Below, in pieces: positions 29,287 to 42,517 of a stretch of DNA of 64,000 bases. Position 1 is the stretch's first letter. Every line of letters begins with the position of its first letter. Source of the DNA: Epiperipatus broadwayi (taxonomy: Eukaryota > Onychophora > Udeonychophora > Euonychophora > Peripatidae); contig JAQFVV010006448.1 in NCBI GenBank assembly GCA_028023455.1, positions 1,207,431-1,271,430 on the forward strand, written 5' to 3'. The translations under genes and the position numbers were made by a program. The notes below the pieces were generated by a model, which worked only from the letters and a program-made list of their open reading frames with translations, did not search any database and was not told where the DNA came from.

Positions 29287-29696
29287 GCTTTAAAGGGTAA
29301 ACTTTATCGAGACTCAAAAAGGGTTACATAAGTTACATTTGAAAACATGAGATCTTAGATACAAATTGTTTCATGATATTACATATGTAATAAAGGTTTA
29401 TAATCATGATTGTGATAGGAAAGAAATGATTGATTTACATTAATTGAAAGAAAAATAATTATTATATAACAATATATATATATATATATATATAATTAGA
29501 TTTACATAGAATTTGTAAATGGGATATTGAGTAAAATACGTAGAAATGCATTGCAGTATGATTGAAAACATATAGAGAAGCATTTGAAGTTGTTGTTATA
29601 TTGACATATGGTTCCATAAAATTGGGCTATTGGTTAGATTACTATAGTTTTCATAGCTAAATCTTGTTGTTCATTTGTAACATAAATTTCATATAA
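29287..29696. other. AT-rich sequence without a recognisable gene
   Basis: It contains a short (TA)n run at about 29,472-29,494 and nothing else that I recognise. Confidence 0.55.
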
Positions 29697-30180
29697 AAAA
29701 ATGGAAAAATATTATTCAGCATGACTAGCATCTTGGGAAAATGTAAAAACACCAGTTGAGCATGAAATGCATTCTAGAAGAATGATAAGAACACTAGTAT
29801 GTATAAATTTCATCTTGTGGAAACAGAAAAATACTAATCAGCATAAATTTTAACTTGGGAAACTTGAAAAACAATCGTCAGCAAGAATTGCATCTTGGGA
29901 AAATGGAAAAATACTAGTCAGCACAAATGCATTCTGGGAAATAGGAAAATGCCATTTGAGCATGAATTGCCTCATGGAAAAATTGAAAAATACCAGTTAG
30001 CATGCATTAAATCCCAGGAAAAATACCAATTTGGCATATATTGCATCTTGGGAAAATCTGAAAAACTTCTGGTTTGCATGAATTGCATCTTGGTAAAATG
30101 AAAAAAAAAAAAACATTAGTTCAGCATGGATTGCACCTTGGAAAAATGGGAAAATGTCAGTTATCATGAACTGCATTCTT
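29697..30180 (+). repeat. Minisatellite with a unit of about 40 bp, some 12 copies
   Basis: The unit carries a CAGCATGAATTGCATCTTGG core followed by a GAAAAATGGAAAAATACTAG-like stretch. Core positions fall near 29,718, 29,759, 29,799, 29,838, 29,879, 29,919, 29,958, 29,998, 30,033, 30,075, 30,123 and 30,162, with spacing of roughly 35-48 bp. Units have diverged by substitutions and small indels. A 68-codon open frame across five units is incidental. Confidence 0.85.
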
Positions 30181-30474
30181 TAATAATGATTGTATTGAGA
30201 ATTTTTTTTGGATTGAAGCTTGAGAACTTGCAATTTATAGAGACAAAAAATCTAATATTTGCTGTGGAGCTGTAATTATACGATTTTTAAAACATTTCTA
30301 TGTGCACACATGAAAATTTTTTTAAAAAGGTATGTTATGTAATCAAGTTTTATTTTATCTTTGATAAAGTATAAAATTTATCTTTAATAATGATGGCATT
30401 GAGCAAAGTTATAGAATTTGAAGCAGAAGCTCTTGGAATGAACATAGTGGTAGGAGTAAGATTTACTTTTGTAT

Positions 30475-30629
<155 letters not shown>

Positions 30630-32751
30630 CAGGGTAAAAATGTAATCAATATTTTAACGAAAACCAAGTTAATTCTTGGAATTTCCGTTTCACCTGAGTA
30701 ACTCAGTTGTTCACTCTTTAATACAAAAAAAATTAAAAATATTATCCATTCACTTTCAAAGTCATATTTCTCTCTCTTTATTTAAAAGTGTATTTATTTA
30801 ATCTACTACTAAATAACTATATCATTTACTATTTCCCAATAATATTTTATATAAAAACTATTTCCACATACATTTATTCTTAGTGTAGTAAATTAGTGTG
30901 GGAAAAATATTTGGCTTCATTTCATTAAGATGGTTATAATGCTCTTTCTTCCAAAATGGGTAAATTTATATATAATAAATATTTTCAAAATTCAAAAAAT
31001 ATTTAATTTAATCACATCTTCTACCAAACTACTTTTACACCTTGAAGAAATGTTCAAAATTACTGCCACAGGCAAGCAACCACCAGTAATCATACTGGAA
31101 ATGTTTTATTACCCTATTCTTTTCCATTAACCAACAGTACATTTTGCTCACCCAAGATTAAAGATAATTATTGGAAAGACTATATATTGGTTCTATTCTT
31201 TACTTTTAAATAGTAAAAAAAAATACCTGATTCTAAATCTAAATAATAAACAGCTTATTTGAAAATTCAAATTTTGATAACTTGAGCCAAAATCTTTTGG
31301 TTTTCTTATGACATTATATTTTTGTAGATACAAAAGACAATATCTGAATGTTGATGTTCAATGCTGGTTTGATGTGGAAAATGCATTGCATCTTTTCTTT
31401 GAGTATCCCAGTTTTGACAATATATGAACAGAAAATTCATTATCACTCAATAACTCCAAAATCAACATTCAATCCCTATTACAACATTTTATTTTCTATA
31501 TAATTGAATAAATATATTTATTCTCTTTTCATTGGAGCAACAGATGCACATTTCTTTTCAATATCAATTCCAGAATACATCCACTACTTTCTGGAACAAG
31601 TTAGAACAAAGTTGTAAAAAAAAAACTAAAAAAAATAATTTCCATAATATTTTTTTTGCCACTTGTGACTTAATGCCACAATAAGTTAGACCCTAACATG
31701 ATACAATTTTCTCCTCACTGATTGTTAAATAATTTTAAATTAAAGATTACAGATTATTCAAAATTATTACCAAAATATTGTTTTTTTGTTTCTGAATTTA
31801 AAATGTAAATATTCTTGTACTGATTATGTGAAAATACATACCATACTTTGTAATCTCTTATTTTCATTTATTTATGTTATCCAATGTGCATGTTTCAAAA
31901 GGTATAATATAATCTTTATTGCCCAATAAATATTTTTTAAACATATAATAATAGTAGTAGCAGTAATAGTATTATTATTAGTAGTAGTACATGAGTCGAG
32001 AATATTGTAATAACTCTACTGACCAATTCATAAATTACAAGAACATTCTGTTTTTTGTTTTTTTTTACTTGATACATTACAATGCTGTCTTTTAACATTT
32101 TCAGCAATAAAGACTTCAAGATATTTTTTAAGTATAGCTTTCTATTATATTCTATATTCAGCCATATCTTACCAATAAGGTATATACACCTACAATGTCA
32201 ATATCTTTTCAAAAGTGAATGGATATTAATTATCAAAAAAAAAAATCAAAATTTTGCATACTATATGTTATTTAATAAAATCAATATATAACACTGAATT
32301 AAAAAAATTAAACCAACAAAAGATCACATCATGGAAGCTTAATGACTTCTTATAAATAATATTTTTCTCTAGTGTAAATTTGAATATCCAATAAATTTCA
32401 TATTGTAGTGCTTAATACATCCATATCCAGTGTTATTCTTTCAATATTTCTTGACTGGATTCTAGATTATAGCTTAATAAAAGCCATAAGCTAAAATTAG
32501 TATGAATATATTGATAGAACAGGACAGAATAGAAATTCATTATGCACCACAACCTGGCATCTAATGTGTATTGAAGATTACATTAAATAGCATAACAATA
32601 AAATAAATTTGCTATTAAATAAAATTTTCTGTTAGTGAAATGTTAATCCAAAAAATATTGTAATAAGAATGAGATTGTTACAAATGTATAATTAAATTAA
32701 TAATAAAATTGCTCTATAATTGTAAATTAAAAGTAAAATTATATATATATA
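30630..32751. other. AT-rich sequence without a recognisable gene
   Basis: Open frames of 60-69 codons at 30,930, 31,937 and 32,082 have no recognised motif. No repeat family member was noticed. Confidence 0.55.
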
Positions 32752-33259
32752 ACAAAAACAAGTTTTAATCACGTTAACTTGCTGTTGCTTGTATTTATGA
32801 TCAATAGATGGCGTTTTACCAAAAACACCGACCAAGCATACGTTTTTTTACATAAATGACAAAAGAGTCAGAATTCACTATCTCTTTCACTTTTTTTTTC
32901 ATAAATGTAACTTTAAAGGTTTTTGCAATGATATATATTGTGGAGGCTTTGACTATGTGGTGAAATTGAACTAAGATCAGAACCATATAGCTATCTAGTT
33001 TGTTAGGCTGAGTTTGAAGACTTTACTGGTCTGAAAAATTTCATGCTTGCAAACTGATAGGAAATTTTTGCATAAACACTTGGATTCAGTGTTTAGATCT
33101 AGTTTCTAGCTCTATAATTCACTGATGATAGCAAATTAGCTTGAAATCAGCTGATCTGAGCGTGGGCAAAATAAAAGAGATAGTGAATTCTGACTCTTTT
33201 GTCATTTATGTAAACAAATGTATGTTTGGTCGGTGTTTTTGGTAAAATGCCATCTATTG

Positions 33260-33265
<6 letters not shown>
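32752..33265 (+). repeat. Family A hammerhead repeat, single fold-back copy
   Basis: Inverted arms of about 95 bp (32,795-32,890 and 33,165-33,262) share TGATCAATAGATGGC, ACCGACCAA and the AGAGTCAGAATTCACTATCT region. The text from about 32,890 to the right end runs in the same order as one inverted unit of the 40.7-44.6 kb array, while the left flank and left arm match the array unit junction in the other orientation. The copy therefore looks like the turning point between two oppositely oriented units. A (TA)n tract follows. It has no open frame of note. Confidence 0.8.
33109..33167 (+). ncRNA. Hammerhead-like ribozyme motif, family A (33.1 kb copy)
   Basis: Outer stem I GCTC/GGGC (33,109-33,112 with 33,164-33,167, one U-G pair). 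Inner stem I is TTCA/TGAG (33,118-33,121 with 33,157-33,160; one U-A and the rest paired). CTGATGA is at 33,122-33,128, stem II AGC/GCT (33,130-33,132 with 33,139-33,141), GAAA 33,143-33,146, the palindromic stem III TCAGCTGA (33,147-33,154), then UC with an AUC cleavage triplet (33,154-33,156). The box is canonical and stem III is identical to the array units. Stem I is shorter. Confidence 0.72.

Positions 33266-33306
<41 letters not shown>
33266..33306. repeat. (TA)n microsatellite
   Basis: About 40 bp of alternating TA directly after the fold-back element. Confidence 0.95.
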
Positions 33307-33309
<3 letters not shown>

Positions 33310-36300
33310 AACCTAGTGTTACTGACACTTGGTTTACTTGGCATTGTTTCTGCAGGAAAACAATGCTATTCTTTAAAGAAATAAAAAGATAAAATAATAA
33401 TAGTAATAATTGATTAATAAAGTATGCTATTCACTCACTTTGGCATGTTTTGGGTAAATAACTAATAGATTTAATAACTCAATGTCATTTTGAAAGAGAT
33501 AACATGAATAATTTAATTGAGATATTAATAATTAGAGCAAATTAATATGGTATAAAAGCTAAACAGTAATTGATTTTGGATGGGTAGAGAGGGGAGTGGA
33601 TGAGTGTCTTATCATAAAGCACAATAACTTCTGGTAATTTCTTTTTGTAAAAAAAAAAATAAATAAAAAAAATATAATGTTTAAAGAATTATACATCACT
33701 GATTATTAATTTAATGTATTTATTATTTTTTTTTACATTGTCAAATTACTTTGTAATCCAGGTAGATAATACTGAAAAGTATATGATTGTAATAAGTTTT
33801 TCCTTTCTTTTGTTTATGTTATAATCAAATGATTATTTTTCTGGAAGAGGTCCCTAAAGTAAAAAAAAATAGATAGTCTGCTTTTAGTTTTCAAGAAAGG
33901 AACAGTGCTGAGATTTGGTAACTCAATTTTTTCATTTTATTTTGCAGAAATAAATGTAATCAAAGTAAAATTTTAATAATATAATGTGTGGCTAAATTTT
34001 TTTGATAAGATATCCTGATTTTCTTTGCCATCTACCTATTTAAAGACCTTTTATACTTAAAAATTTATTGTCTCACGCTAAAGTTCAAAAATGACAGATG
34101 TAACTAAAAGAGTCACGAAAAATGTTATTATGTCTAAATTAAGGAAGATAAATGATTTCCAAGAAAGAAATAATTATTTATTAACTTTATGTCATTTATT
34201 GATATTTTCTTGGTATAGAAAGAAAAAAAAAAATTGAAAGAAATATTTTGAAACCAAGGAAAATCAACTAGAAACATTTTCGCGCTCTTTCCCAATATTG
34301 TCTGCCTTTACAAGTAATGTAGTTACATACATTAAAATATGTTTTATTCACCAAGAATTGTCTGGAAATAATAATAATGATAAATAAGATTAAATTATGC
34401 ACCTGCATATTTTTTTTTAAAAATATAAAAAAGAATATAAACTTTCTCAGAGTAAATATAGGAAAAGTTATATAGAGGCATTCTTACGGAGAAGTTACCG
34501 TTAAAAAAAATTTTATAATTCCTAAAGTATGAACAAAACCAAATATCTTAGTGACTTAATGATAAAAATAAATGATATATTATATTATACATCAGTTGGA
34601 ATTATTAAAACTTCATGTACAAGTAAATTGACTGCAGTTATTATCATAATAATCTCTCGGAAAATTGCGCATTTTCGTCCATAAGTAAGCTAGCTAATAA
34701 GTATACGTATCGTCAATAAAAAAAAAATGTTGTGTATGTTTATCGTCTATAGTCAAATATTCGTCTATGTTAGAAGTCTATTTTTTTTTTCTTGGATCCC
34801 AAAATTGTAGTAGTTTAATTCAAGTAAGAATTAATCTTCAATTCTGCTATATATTTCTTTACCTAATTTATTAAACGCACAAATAAGAGAAAACTTTTAT
34901 TTAAATGAAATAATACCATGCATTTATTGTTTTTAAACTTGCTTCAGGAAATACAACTGGATAAAGCTCTTCACCTGGACCAATTGCTCAACACAAAAAC
35001 ATTTTCTAAGGAGAGAGTATGCACTTGTTAATTAATGATTGTTTAAAACTAAGTTATAAATGATATGTATTTTTTTATATCACATAGATTAAAATCTGTA
35101 TGGTCAAGTGATATTTAATAGCCTTGTAATGACAAAGGTATGTTTTAATATAATTATTATAGGTTAAGTTGATATTTAACACAGAAAAAAAAAAAAAAAT
35201 CTATAAAATATGTTTTAATTATTACATACAATTGTAGGTAGAAATTTTGTATGTTAGATACGTAAAAGAAAAATATTTAGATATTTAAGGGGTAAAATAA
35301 ATATTGAAAATTATCAAAAGTAACTAAAAAAAAAAAAAAATGCTATAACAAAATATTTCTTGTTAAAGTTTTGAAACGAATTTATACTGTATTAATTGAG
35401 GAAGTTATTCCTAATTATTCTTAAATAACACAGCCACTTTATTTAATTTAAGATAGTATGCTACCAACTATTTTGAATGTTCCTTTATTAAAATTAAAAT
35501 TATTATACTTTTATTCTATGATGTCCATTGATTTCAGATGTTGATCAAAGTATACACGGTAACATAAGTTTATTATAATCAGTGTATTTACTTATCCTGC
35601 CCAGATATAGCATTGGTATATGCTTAATATTCGCATAGGTAATAATTATAATGTATTTATTTTGTGGGATGAAAAATGATCTCCCCAAAAGCTTTGTTTT
35701 CCATGAGAGGAAGATTTTAAATATAATGTTCGGGTATGTTTATAGCCCAAGTGATCGATTCTCATAGATAGGACGATCAAGAATTTATCTAGCATTTAGT
35801 ATGCTTCATTCGTTTAAATCCCAGGAGAGGATTGTATTTGGTGTGTGTTCGTTGTATGCCCAAGTAAGAGGCAAGAAACCACCAAAATATTTTAATGTAG
35901 TAGATTACTTTACAAACCTTCGTGGTTATTCCATATTCCTCATGTGAAAATAAAGATAGCTCCACCATGGAAGGTGTTGATTATTGTGCTTAATTTTGAA
36001 AGTTCGGGCAAGATAAAGGCTATATTGGAGGTGTTAGTTCCTCAAGATCCACTTTAGTATAAATAGTGCGTTAGTAACTAGGATCAATATCTGTATTGTG
36101 CTGCTAAATATTGCTAGTATTTGACAAGTAAATCAATGGAGAAAGTAATTAAAATTGCGTAGTTTTAAAACGCTTATTTACTGAAGGAATATTCAAATGC
36201 AATATTTAATTCTGGATAGTAATTAAATAATACTCATATTTAAAATTATACGTATGAATAAAATTTGTATCATAACTTAAGTTAGCATTAAGTTAAATGT

Positions 36301-37598
36301 AAGATGGTAAGTGTAACTTCTGATAACTGGCCTATAATTAGAATAGGTTATCCCATTAAAGACCATAAATAAAGTAAATGTATTAGAAATAAATTTAATA
36401 TTTTGCGTATTGCATATGATGGGATTAATCATTTAAAAAAAAAAAAAAAATAGTTAGTCAATAATTTTGAGTAAAAGCTTCTACAAGGTTATCAAAATTT
36501 AATAAACAATGTATTGGTAATGAAATGTATTTTTAGTTAATCAATCCATATGATTGCATACAGGAGAAGTAGTAACCTCTAGTCCATAACCAAAAGAGTA
36601 TACAGATTAATGTCAGTTATATTTTATATTTTTGTATTACTATGGGATTATTGAATAAATGTTCATATATTTTTTTTTGTGATAATAATAAATTATAGTC
36701 TTGTTAAAATTTGTTGTAGATTCATTTTTTTTTGTTTTTATATGCTAAATATAAGTGTTTGCACAATATTTGCAAAACCTTTTCTTGAGTCCGAAATCAT
36801 TCCAAATTCTTAAAAACTTAATATACCAGATAAATAAAGTTAAGCAGATCGGAATATGTCATTATATTTTAGTTTAATGATAATTATTTATGGAGTTGAA
36901 AACTTAAGACTAAACATTCACCTTTGTATAAAAAAAAAAAAAAATGAATTTATTCCCAAACCATTAACTTTGGTTGCACATTATTCCATTCCCATTTAGT
37001 TAAATTGTCTAAGTAATAAATCTTAGTTATATTATTGTGTTGTCATGGATGATGGAAGGACACAAAAAGCACCCTTGTCTTTTTATTATTCTGACTGAGA
37101 TTCTGAAAAAAAAAAAGGCTGTGTTATTCAAAATTATATGTCATTATTGAATAGAATTATCATCTCTTTAAATAATATAGCAGTGGATATGAGAGATGAA
37201 GACACATTGAATTTAAGTAAAATAAATGTTTCCTATAGCCGACCAGAATGCCAGTCATATGCGACAACACAATACTGCTGAGCATTTCCTTACATGAAAC
37301 AAAGAACCCTGAGATTAATATTATTATAATTATTCTTTAAATTAATAAGTGATCAATTATTGTTGTTATTACAATCGTGGCATGGCTTAAGAGAATTGAA
37401 TGTACAATTGTATTATATGAAAGGTATTTTAGATCATATTGGAAAATTAATGGATATGTTGCTTTATTTTGGTTGCCTTAACAACAACCAGAAAAAGTAG
37501 TGTCACAAGTGCAAATAAATTAAACTAATAAATAAATAGATAAATAAATAAACTTGTAAAGAATGATGGGTTAGAAATGACTAAAAGAGTTAGAAATA
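33307..37598. other. No recognisable gene; somewhat less repetitive sequence
   Basis: I find no protein motif. The segment 35,560-36,120 is visibly less AT-rich than its surroundings and has a TATAAATAG box at about 36,059, so a promoter or untranslated exon is conceivable but unsupported. Five poly(A) runs of about 11-16 bases lie on the plus strand between 35,180 and 37,120. Confidence 0.45.
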
Positions 37599-37712
37599 AA
37601 ATAAATAATTAAAAATACTGGGTTAGAATATATATATATATATATATATATATATTCTAATATAGTAAATAAATAATTAAAAATACTGGGTTAGAATATA
37701 TATATATATATA
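37599..37712. repeat. Tandem duplication with (TA)n
   Basis: An AAATAATTAAAAATACTGGG-type block ending in (TA)n occurs twice with a period of about 68 bp. Confidence 0.85.
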
Positions 37713-37962
37713 CTGAACCGGATGGGGGTGTAAATCAACTAGAAAAACAGAATCTAGCATGAATTTTTTACTCTTTAATAAAAATAGAATGTGAAACAAT
37801 ATTGTAAGTCTTCTTTTATAGAACCTATGACCTTATTATAACATTATTTATTATTATAAAATTATACATTCAATCTACTCCAATGCAATTTAAGTAGTGC
37901 TCCACACCGCTCTCCTCAGGCAGAGAAGAATAATACCCAGAGGGTACCTGAGGCCAAGCCAG

Positions 37963-38041
<79 letters not shown>

Positions 38042-39115
38042 CTACGACTGTGCTTCAAGGCCACAGATCTTTTTGGCTGCAAAATTCAACACCTATCATT
38101 CAAAGCACTTTTTAGTTTTGGAGTAAACTCCAGGCACCAGTTAATTACAAAAGCAACTAATGTGCCTTGAATTATGGTACATTAATTCAGTGCCTATGAA
38201 ATCCCAACTAATTCAATGAAAAATATAATAAATTGCTGGTCTCATTAGTGGTATGAGTAAAGAAATGACAGACAGAGTATTAATTTTCAAAGATAATTTA
38301 TTTTAACTAATATACTTACTGTAATTTGTAAACTAATTTTTATAATTTTTTGAATTAAATATAAACAACGATTTATAATATCTCAGGCACACACATATTA
38401 TAATAAGACATACAATATTAATGTAATTTAACATAAGACATTATATTAATTACAAGCATTCAAACATGCACATCAATAGTTCATTTTATGCATGCTATAG
38501 AGTTCATTTATTAACTGACTCCAGGAGGCTTCAAGATTGCAATGGCTACTTAAATTAATATCAGAATTCAAATAAGAGATTGTTATTACATATAGAATTT
38601 TGGAACATGGTGGCTTCTTGTTGGTTGCTGCTTCATATGTGTGGTTTACCAACTGGTTGGATTTTAGGCTTCTGTTGAGGTTCTAATGATTGCTATTTCA
38701 TGCTATTTCTATTTCAGGCAGTTAGACATTCCTGGTGGCTTCCAATTATTAACCAGGCATTTCTTTTGGGGGCAGTCTGCTAATATTCTATTGGACTGAG
38801 CTGGAGTTCATTGCATGTCCCGAATTTCTCAGCACTGCATTGTATTCATTAAAAAAGTCTAATAAGTGTTTGACTTGAGGTACTAGAATAACTGACTCTA
38901 GATATGTGTATGACTGACTGATGAAATTTTCGATCCAATTTATATGATGACTTTGTTGTCATTTCTTCAATTAGTTTTTAAATTTGCCAACTCCTTTGAT
39001 TAAATTCTTAAGATGCCTTTTAATTAATCCTGTTGTTTATGTATTTTAATTAGTAGACATTGATAATCCCTGTTGTATAGGTATTTTAATTAGTAGCCAT
39101 TGCTAATCCTGTTTT
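37713..39115 (+). repeat. Unidentified dispersed repeat, family E, copy 1
   Basis: Collinear with 55,085-56,360 on the same strand. Shared blocks include GGCAGAGAAGAATA, an AAAGCACTTTTT region, a TTTTAAAGATAATTTATT-like region, GCAATGGCTA, a GGTGGCT and CAACTGG/CAGCTGG region, and a CAGCACTGCATT/CAACACTGCATT region. The copies are well diverged. I see no open frame, reverse transcriptase or terminal repeat that would identify it. It could be part of an LTR or DNA transposon. A (TA)n tract at 37,969-38,040 is inserted in this copy. Confidence 0.6.
37969..38040. repeat. (TA)n microsatellite inside family E copy 1
   Basis: About 70 bp of TA alternation with one phase break near 38,008. The 55 kb copy lacks it at the same place. 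Confidence 0.95.
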
Positions 39116-39637
39116 TATATAGCTTAAATCTTTGAGGGAAATGTTCATTTATAAACTTTCATTTGTTTTAATATTTAATTTTCATACTTTAATTTTTAAT
39201 ACACACACATTCTATTATGTTCTTTATATTTAAAATCAACTTGTTATTTACTCATACATATATTTATTTTATGAAAGAGATTTTTTAGTTTTTAATATTT
39301 TTGGTTTTCTTTCCCTTAATTAAATGAAAAGAGAGTATTTTGAATTTCATGCAACTTTCTAAGTTAGATTCCCCCCCCTCTAATTACTTAATTTGTAAAA
39401 CATTATGAATTGACTCCTAGCAAACTGTTTTAAAATAATAATAAAACTCTTTAAACCTTTATTCTGGCTTACATATTATTTATTTATTAAAACCCTCACT
39501 TTCTTTGACGAAACTTATTTTGCAGTGATTTTATTTATTAAAATTTTAATTTTAAAATCTTTACCTTGTTTACGACAACTTTTATTTTTAATAATTGTAA
39601 AACACAATTTTATATGGAGCACTACTCCATTAGTGGT

Positions 39638-39640
<3 letters not shown>
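39116..39640. other. AT-rich sequence without a recognisable gene
   Basis: It holds a C-run (CCCCCCCC at about 39,372) and otherwise nothing that I recognise. Confidence 0.55.

Positions 39641-39732
<92 letters not shown>
39641..39732. repeat. (TA)n microsatellite of about 90 bp
   Basis: Uninterrupted TA alternation. Three open frames of I/Y repeats across it are artefacts. Confidence 0.97.
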
Positions 39733-39735
<3 letters not shown>

Positions 39736-40586
39736 CTTATTATTAAAATTTATAATATTATATGTGATATTCACATAAATGTTCTGGACATTTATGCAGA
39801 AAAGGTAGATTGCTATGATTATGAATGTGTTATTTATTGAACAACTGCTAAGCATTAATAATGCTAAATTTAAATTAGACTATCTTTTCCATATGAAGGT
39901 CCAGAACATTATGTTGAATATTACAATTATCCAGAAAAAAGAAAAAAAATAATCTTAAATATGATAACATTTGTTGAAAAATCAATCTTTTCCAGGACAA
40001 CATTCTATCAAGCAAACCTAATGTCATCAGTTGATCAATACATGAGTTGAGATCAAATTAAATATTTTAACTCAATTTTGATTTACATAGATGTCCAATG
40101 CTCAATTTGAAATTTTTGTTTAAATGTGAATTTTGTCAGTAATTTAACTAAAGCTTACTTTGTAATGACATAATAGTAAATAACAAAGTAAAGCTTATAA
40201 TCCAACTCATTTTAAATAAACTTGCTTCAAATAAGCATTGAATATGTAAATTTTAAATATTCAAATACCACTTAAATATAGAAAATATTAATAATATTGT
40301 TTTACTTATGCCCTCTATAGAAATTAATGAAAATTTTAGTATTACATATAACAATATTTGATAAAAAAAAACAATTAACTTCTTCAAGGACACATATTTA
40401 GAGATGTATTTATCCTACAAGAACATTACTTTACTAAGACAATCCTTTCTATAAATTATTGTAGAGAGCATTTAATTTTTTGCATGTCTGTGGTGATGTG
40501 TATCATTTGCTAAGATGAACATATATCGAAAAATCCTAAATTCAATTCTTTCTGCTTAAAAACACACCTATATATAAATATATATA
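39733..40586. other. AT-rich sequence without a recognisable gene
   Basis: A small mirrored pair is present: TTCTGGACATTTATGCAGAAAA at about 39,782 and the inverse-like GGTCCAGAACAT at about 39,898. No gene was recognised. Confidence 0.5.
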
Positions 40587-40690
40587 TTAAGCATTAAATC
40601 ACCCCATATGGTTAAGAAATTCAGTACTGCCCTCTGTGAACTAATATATAAAATACATTAAAGTTCGTATTTCAAAATAGCCAGGAATTA
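40587..40690. repeat. Family D element, single arm
   Basis: It matches the left arm and centre of the 10,469-10,668 fold-back: TTAAGCATTAAATCACCCCA, a GAAATTCAGTACTGCCCTCT block, GTGAACTAATATATAAA and TTTCAAAATAGCCAG. The second arm is missing. It lies immediately before the hammerhead repeat array. Confidence 0.75.
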
Positions 40691-40848
40691 TTTTCAATAT
40701 ATATATGAAAAATAAATACAAGTTAGTCACGTAACCTGCTATCACTTGTTATTTATGATCAATAGATGGCGTCTTTACCAAAACGGAAACAAGTGTAAAA
40801 TATTTACATAAACGCAAAGGAGTCAGAATAACTACCTCTCATTGTCAC

Positions 40849-41715
40849 TCCAGATCAGCTGATTCAAGCTGGTTTGCTTTCGCAGTGGAAGGATAGAGCT
40901 ATAGAAACTAGGCTAAAGACTGACCTCAGCGTTAGCAAAACGATATCAGTTTGCAAGCGTGAATTCAGACTGGTAAAGTCTTCAAACTCAGCCTACAAGC
41001 TAGATATCTATATGGGTCTGATCTCAGTTCAGTTCACCACATAGTCAAAGTCTCTGCAACATATATCATTGCAAGAAAACTTTAAAGGTACATTTATGAA
41101 AAATAAAAACAAGTTAGTCACGTAACCTGCTATCACTTGTTATTTATGATCAATAGATGGCGTCTTTACCAAAACCGCCGAAACAAGTGTAAAATATTTT
41201 TACATAAACGCAAAAGGAGTCAGAATTAACTACCTCTTTCATTTTGCTCACCTCCAGATCAGCTGATTTCAAGCTGGTTGCTTTCGCAGTGGAAGGATAG
41301 AGCTATAGAAACTAGGTCTAAAGACTGACTCTCAAGCGTTATGCAAAACGTTTATATCAGTTTGCAAGCGTGAATTTTTCAGACTGGTAAAGTCTTCAAA
41401 CTCAGCCTAGCAAGCTAGATATCTATATGGGTCTGATCTCAGTTCAGTTCACCACATAGTCAAAGTCTCTGCAATATATATCATTGCAAGAAAACTTTAA
41501 AGGTACATTTATGAAAAATAAATACAAGTTAGTCACGTAACCTGCTATCACTTGTTATTTATGATCAATAGATGGCGTCTTTACCAAAACGAAACAAGTG
41601 TAAAATATTTACATAAACGCAAAAGGAGTCAGAATTAACTACCCTTTCATTGCTCACCTCCAGATCAGCTGATTTCAAGCTGGTTTGCTCGTCAGTGGAA
41701 GGATAGAGCTATAGA
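40849..41715 (-). ncRNA. Damaged hammerhead motifs in array units 1-3
   Basis: Unit 1 (about 40,849-40,894) lacks one A of GAAA and the A of CTGACGA. Unit 2 (about 41,261-41,306) lacks the A of the box (CTGCGA) and one base of loop II. Unit 3 (about 41,657-41,701) keeps the box and GAAA but has lost two A of stem II. Unit 7 near 43,301-43,344 shows the same box deletion. If these are sequencing or assembly errors the true units may be intact. Confidence 0.65.
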
Positions 41716-42058
41716 AACTAGGTCTAAAGACTGACTCTCAAGCGTTATGCAAAACGTTTATATCAGTTTGCAAGCGTGAATTTTCAGACTGGTAAAGTCT
41801 TCAAACTCAGCTAGCAAGTAGATATCTATAGGGTCTGATCTCGGTTCAGTTTCACCACATAGTCAAAGTCTCTGCAATATATATCATTGCAAGAAAACTT
41901 TAAAGGTACATTTATGAAAAATAAATACAAGTTAGTCACGTAACCTGCTATCACTTGTTATTTATGATCAATAGATGGCGTCTTTACCAAAACCCAAAAC
42001 AAGTGTAAAAATTTTTACATAAAGCAAAAGGAGCAGAATTAACTACCTCTTTCAGCCA

Positions 42059-42105
42059 CCTCCAGATCAGCTGATTTCAAGCTGGTTTGCTTTCGTCAGT
42101 GGAAG
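42059..42105 (-). ncRNA. Hammerhead ribozyme, array unit 4, complete core
   Basis: Minus strand: inner stem I CTTCCA with TGGAGG, box CTGACGA, stem II AAGC/GCTT (loop AAACCA), GAAA, palindromic stem III TCAGCTGA, then UC. All invariant bases are present. The outer stem I partner (GCTC on the plus strand in other units) is damaged to GCC here. Confidence 0.78.
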
Positions 42106-42470
42106 GATAGAGCTATAGAAACTAGGTCTAAAGACTGACTCTCAAGCGTTTATGCAAAACGTTTATATCAGTTTGCAAGCGTGAATTTTCAGACTGGTAA
42201 AGCTTCAAACTCAGCCTAGCAAGCTAGATATCTATATGGGTCTGATCTCAGTTCAGTTTCACCACATAGTCAAAGTCTCTGCAATATATATCATTGCAAG
42301 AAAACTTTAAAAGGTACATTTATGAAAAATAAATACAAGTTATCACGTAACCTGCTATCACTTGTTATTTATGATCAATAGATGCGTCTTTACCAAAACG
42401 CAAACAAGTGTAAAATATTTTTACATAAACCAAAAGGAGTCAGAATTAACTACCTCTTTCATTTTGCTCA

Positions 42471-42517
42471 CCTCCAGATCAGCTGATTTCAAGCTGGTTT
42501 GCTTTCGTCAGTGGAAG
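42471..42517 (-). ncRNA. Hammerhead ribozyme, array unit 5, complete core
   Basis: Same 47-nt core as unit 4 with no change. The outer stem I (GCTC with GAGC) is also intact, separated from the inner stem I by an asymmetric internal loop (TATC against T), which is where natural type I hammerheads make their stem I-loop II contact. It lies 412 bp from the unit 4 motif. Confidence 0.82.

Noticed and set aside
35800-35850. tRNA-like B box (GTTTAAATCCC)
   Set aside because: No matching A box or cloverleaf could be drawn.
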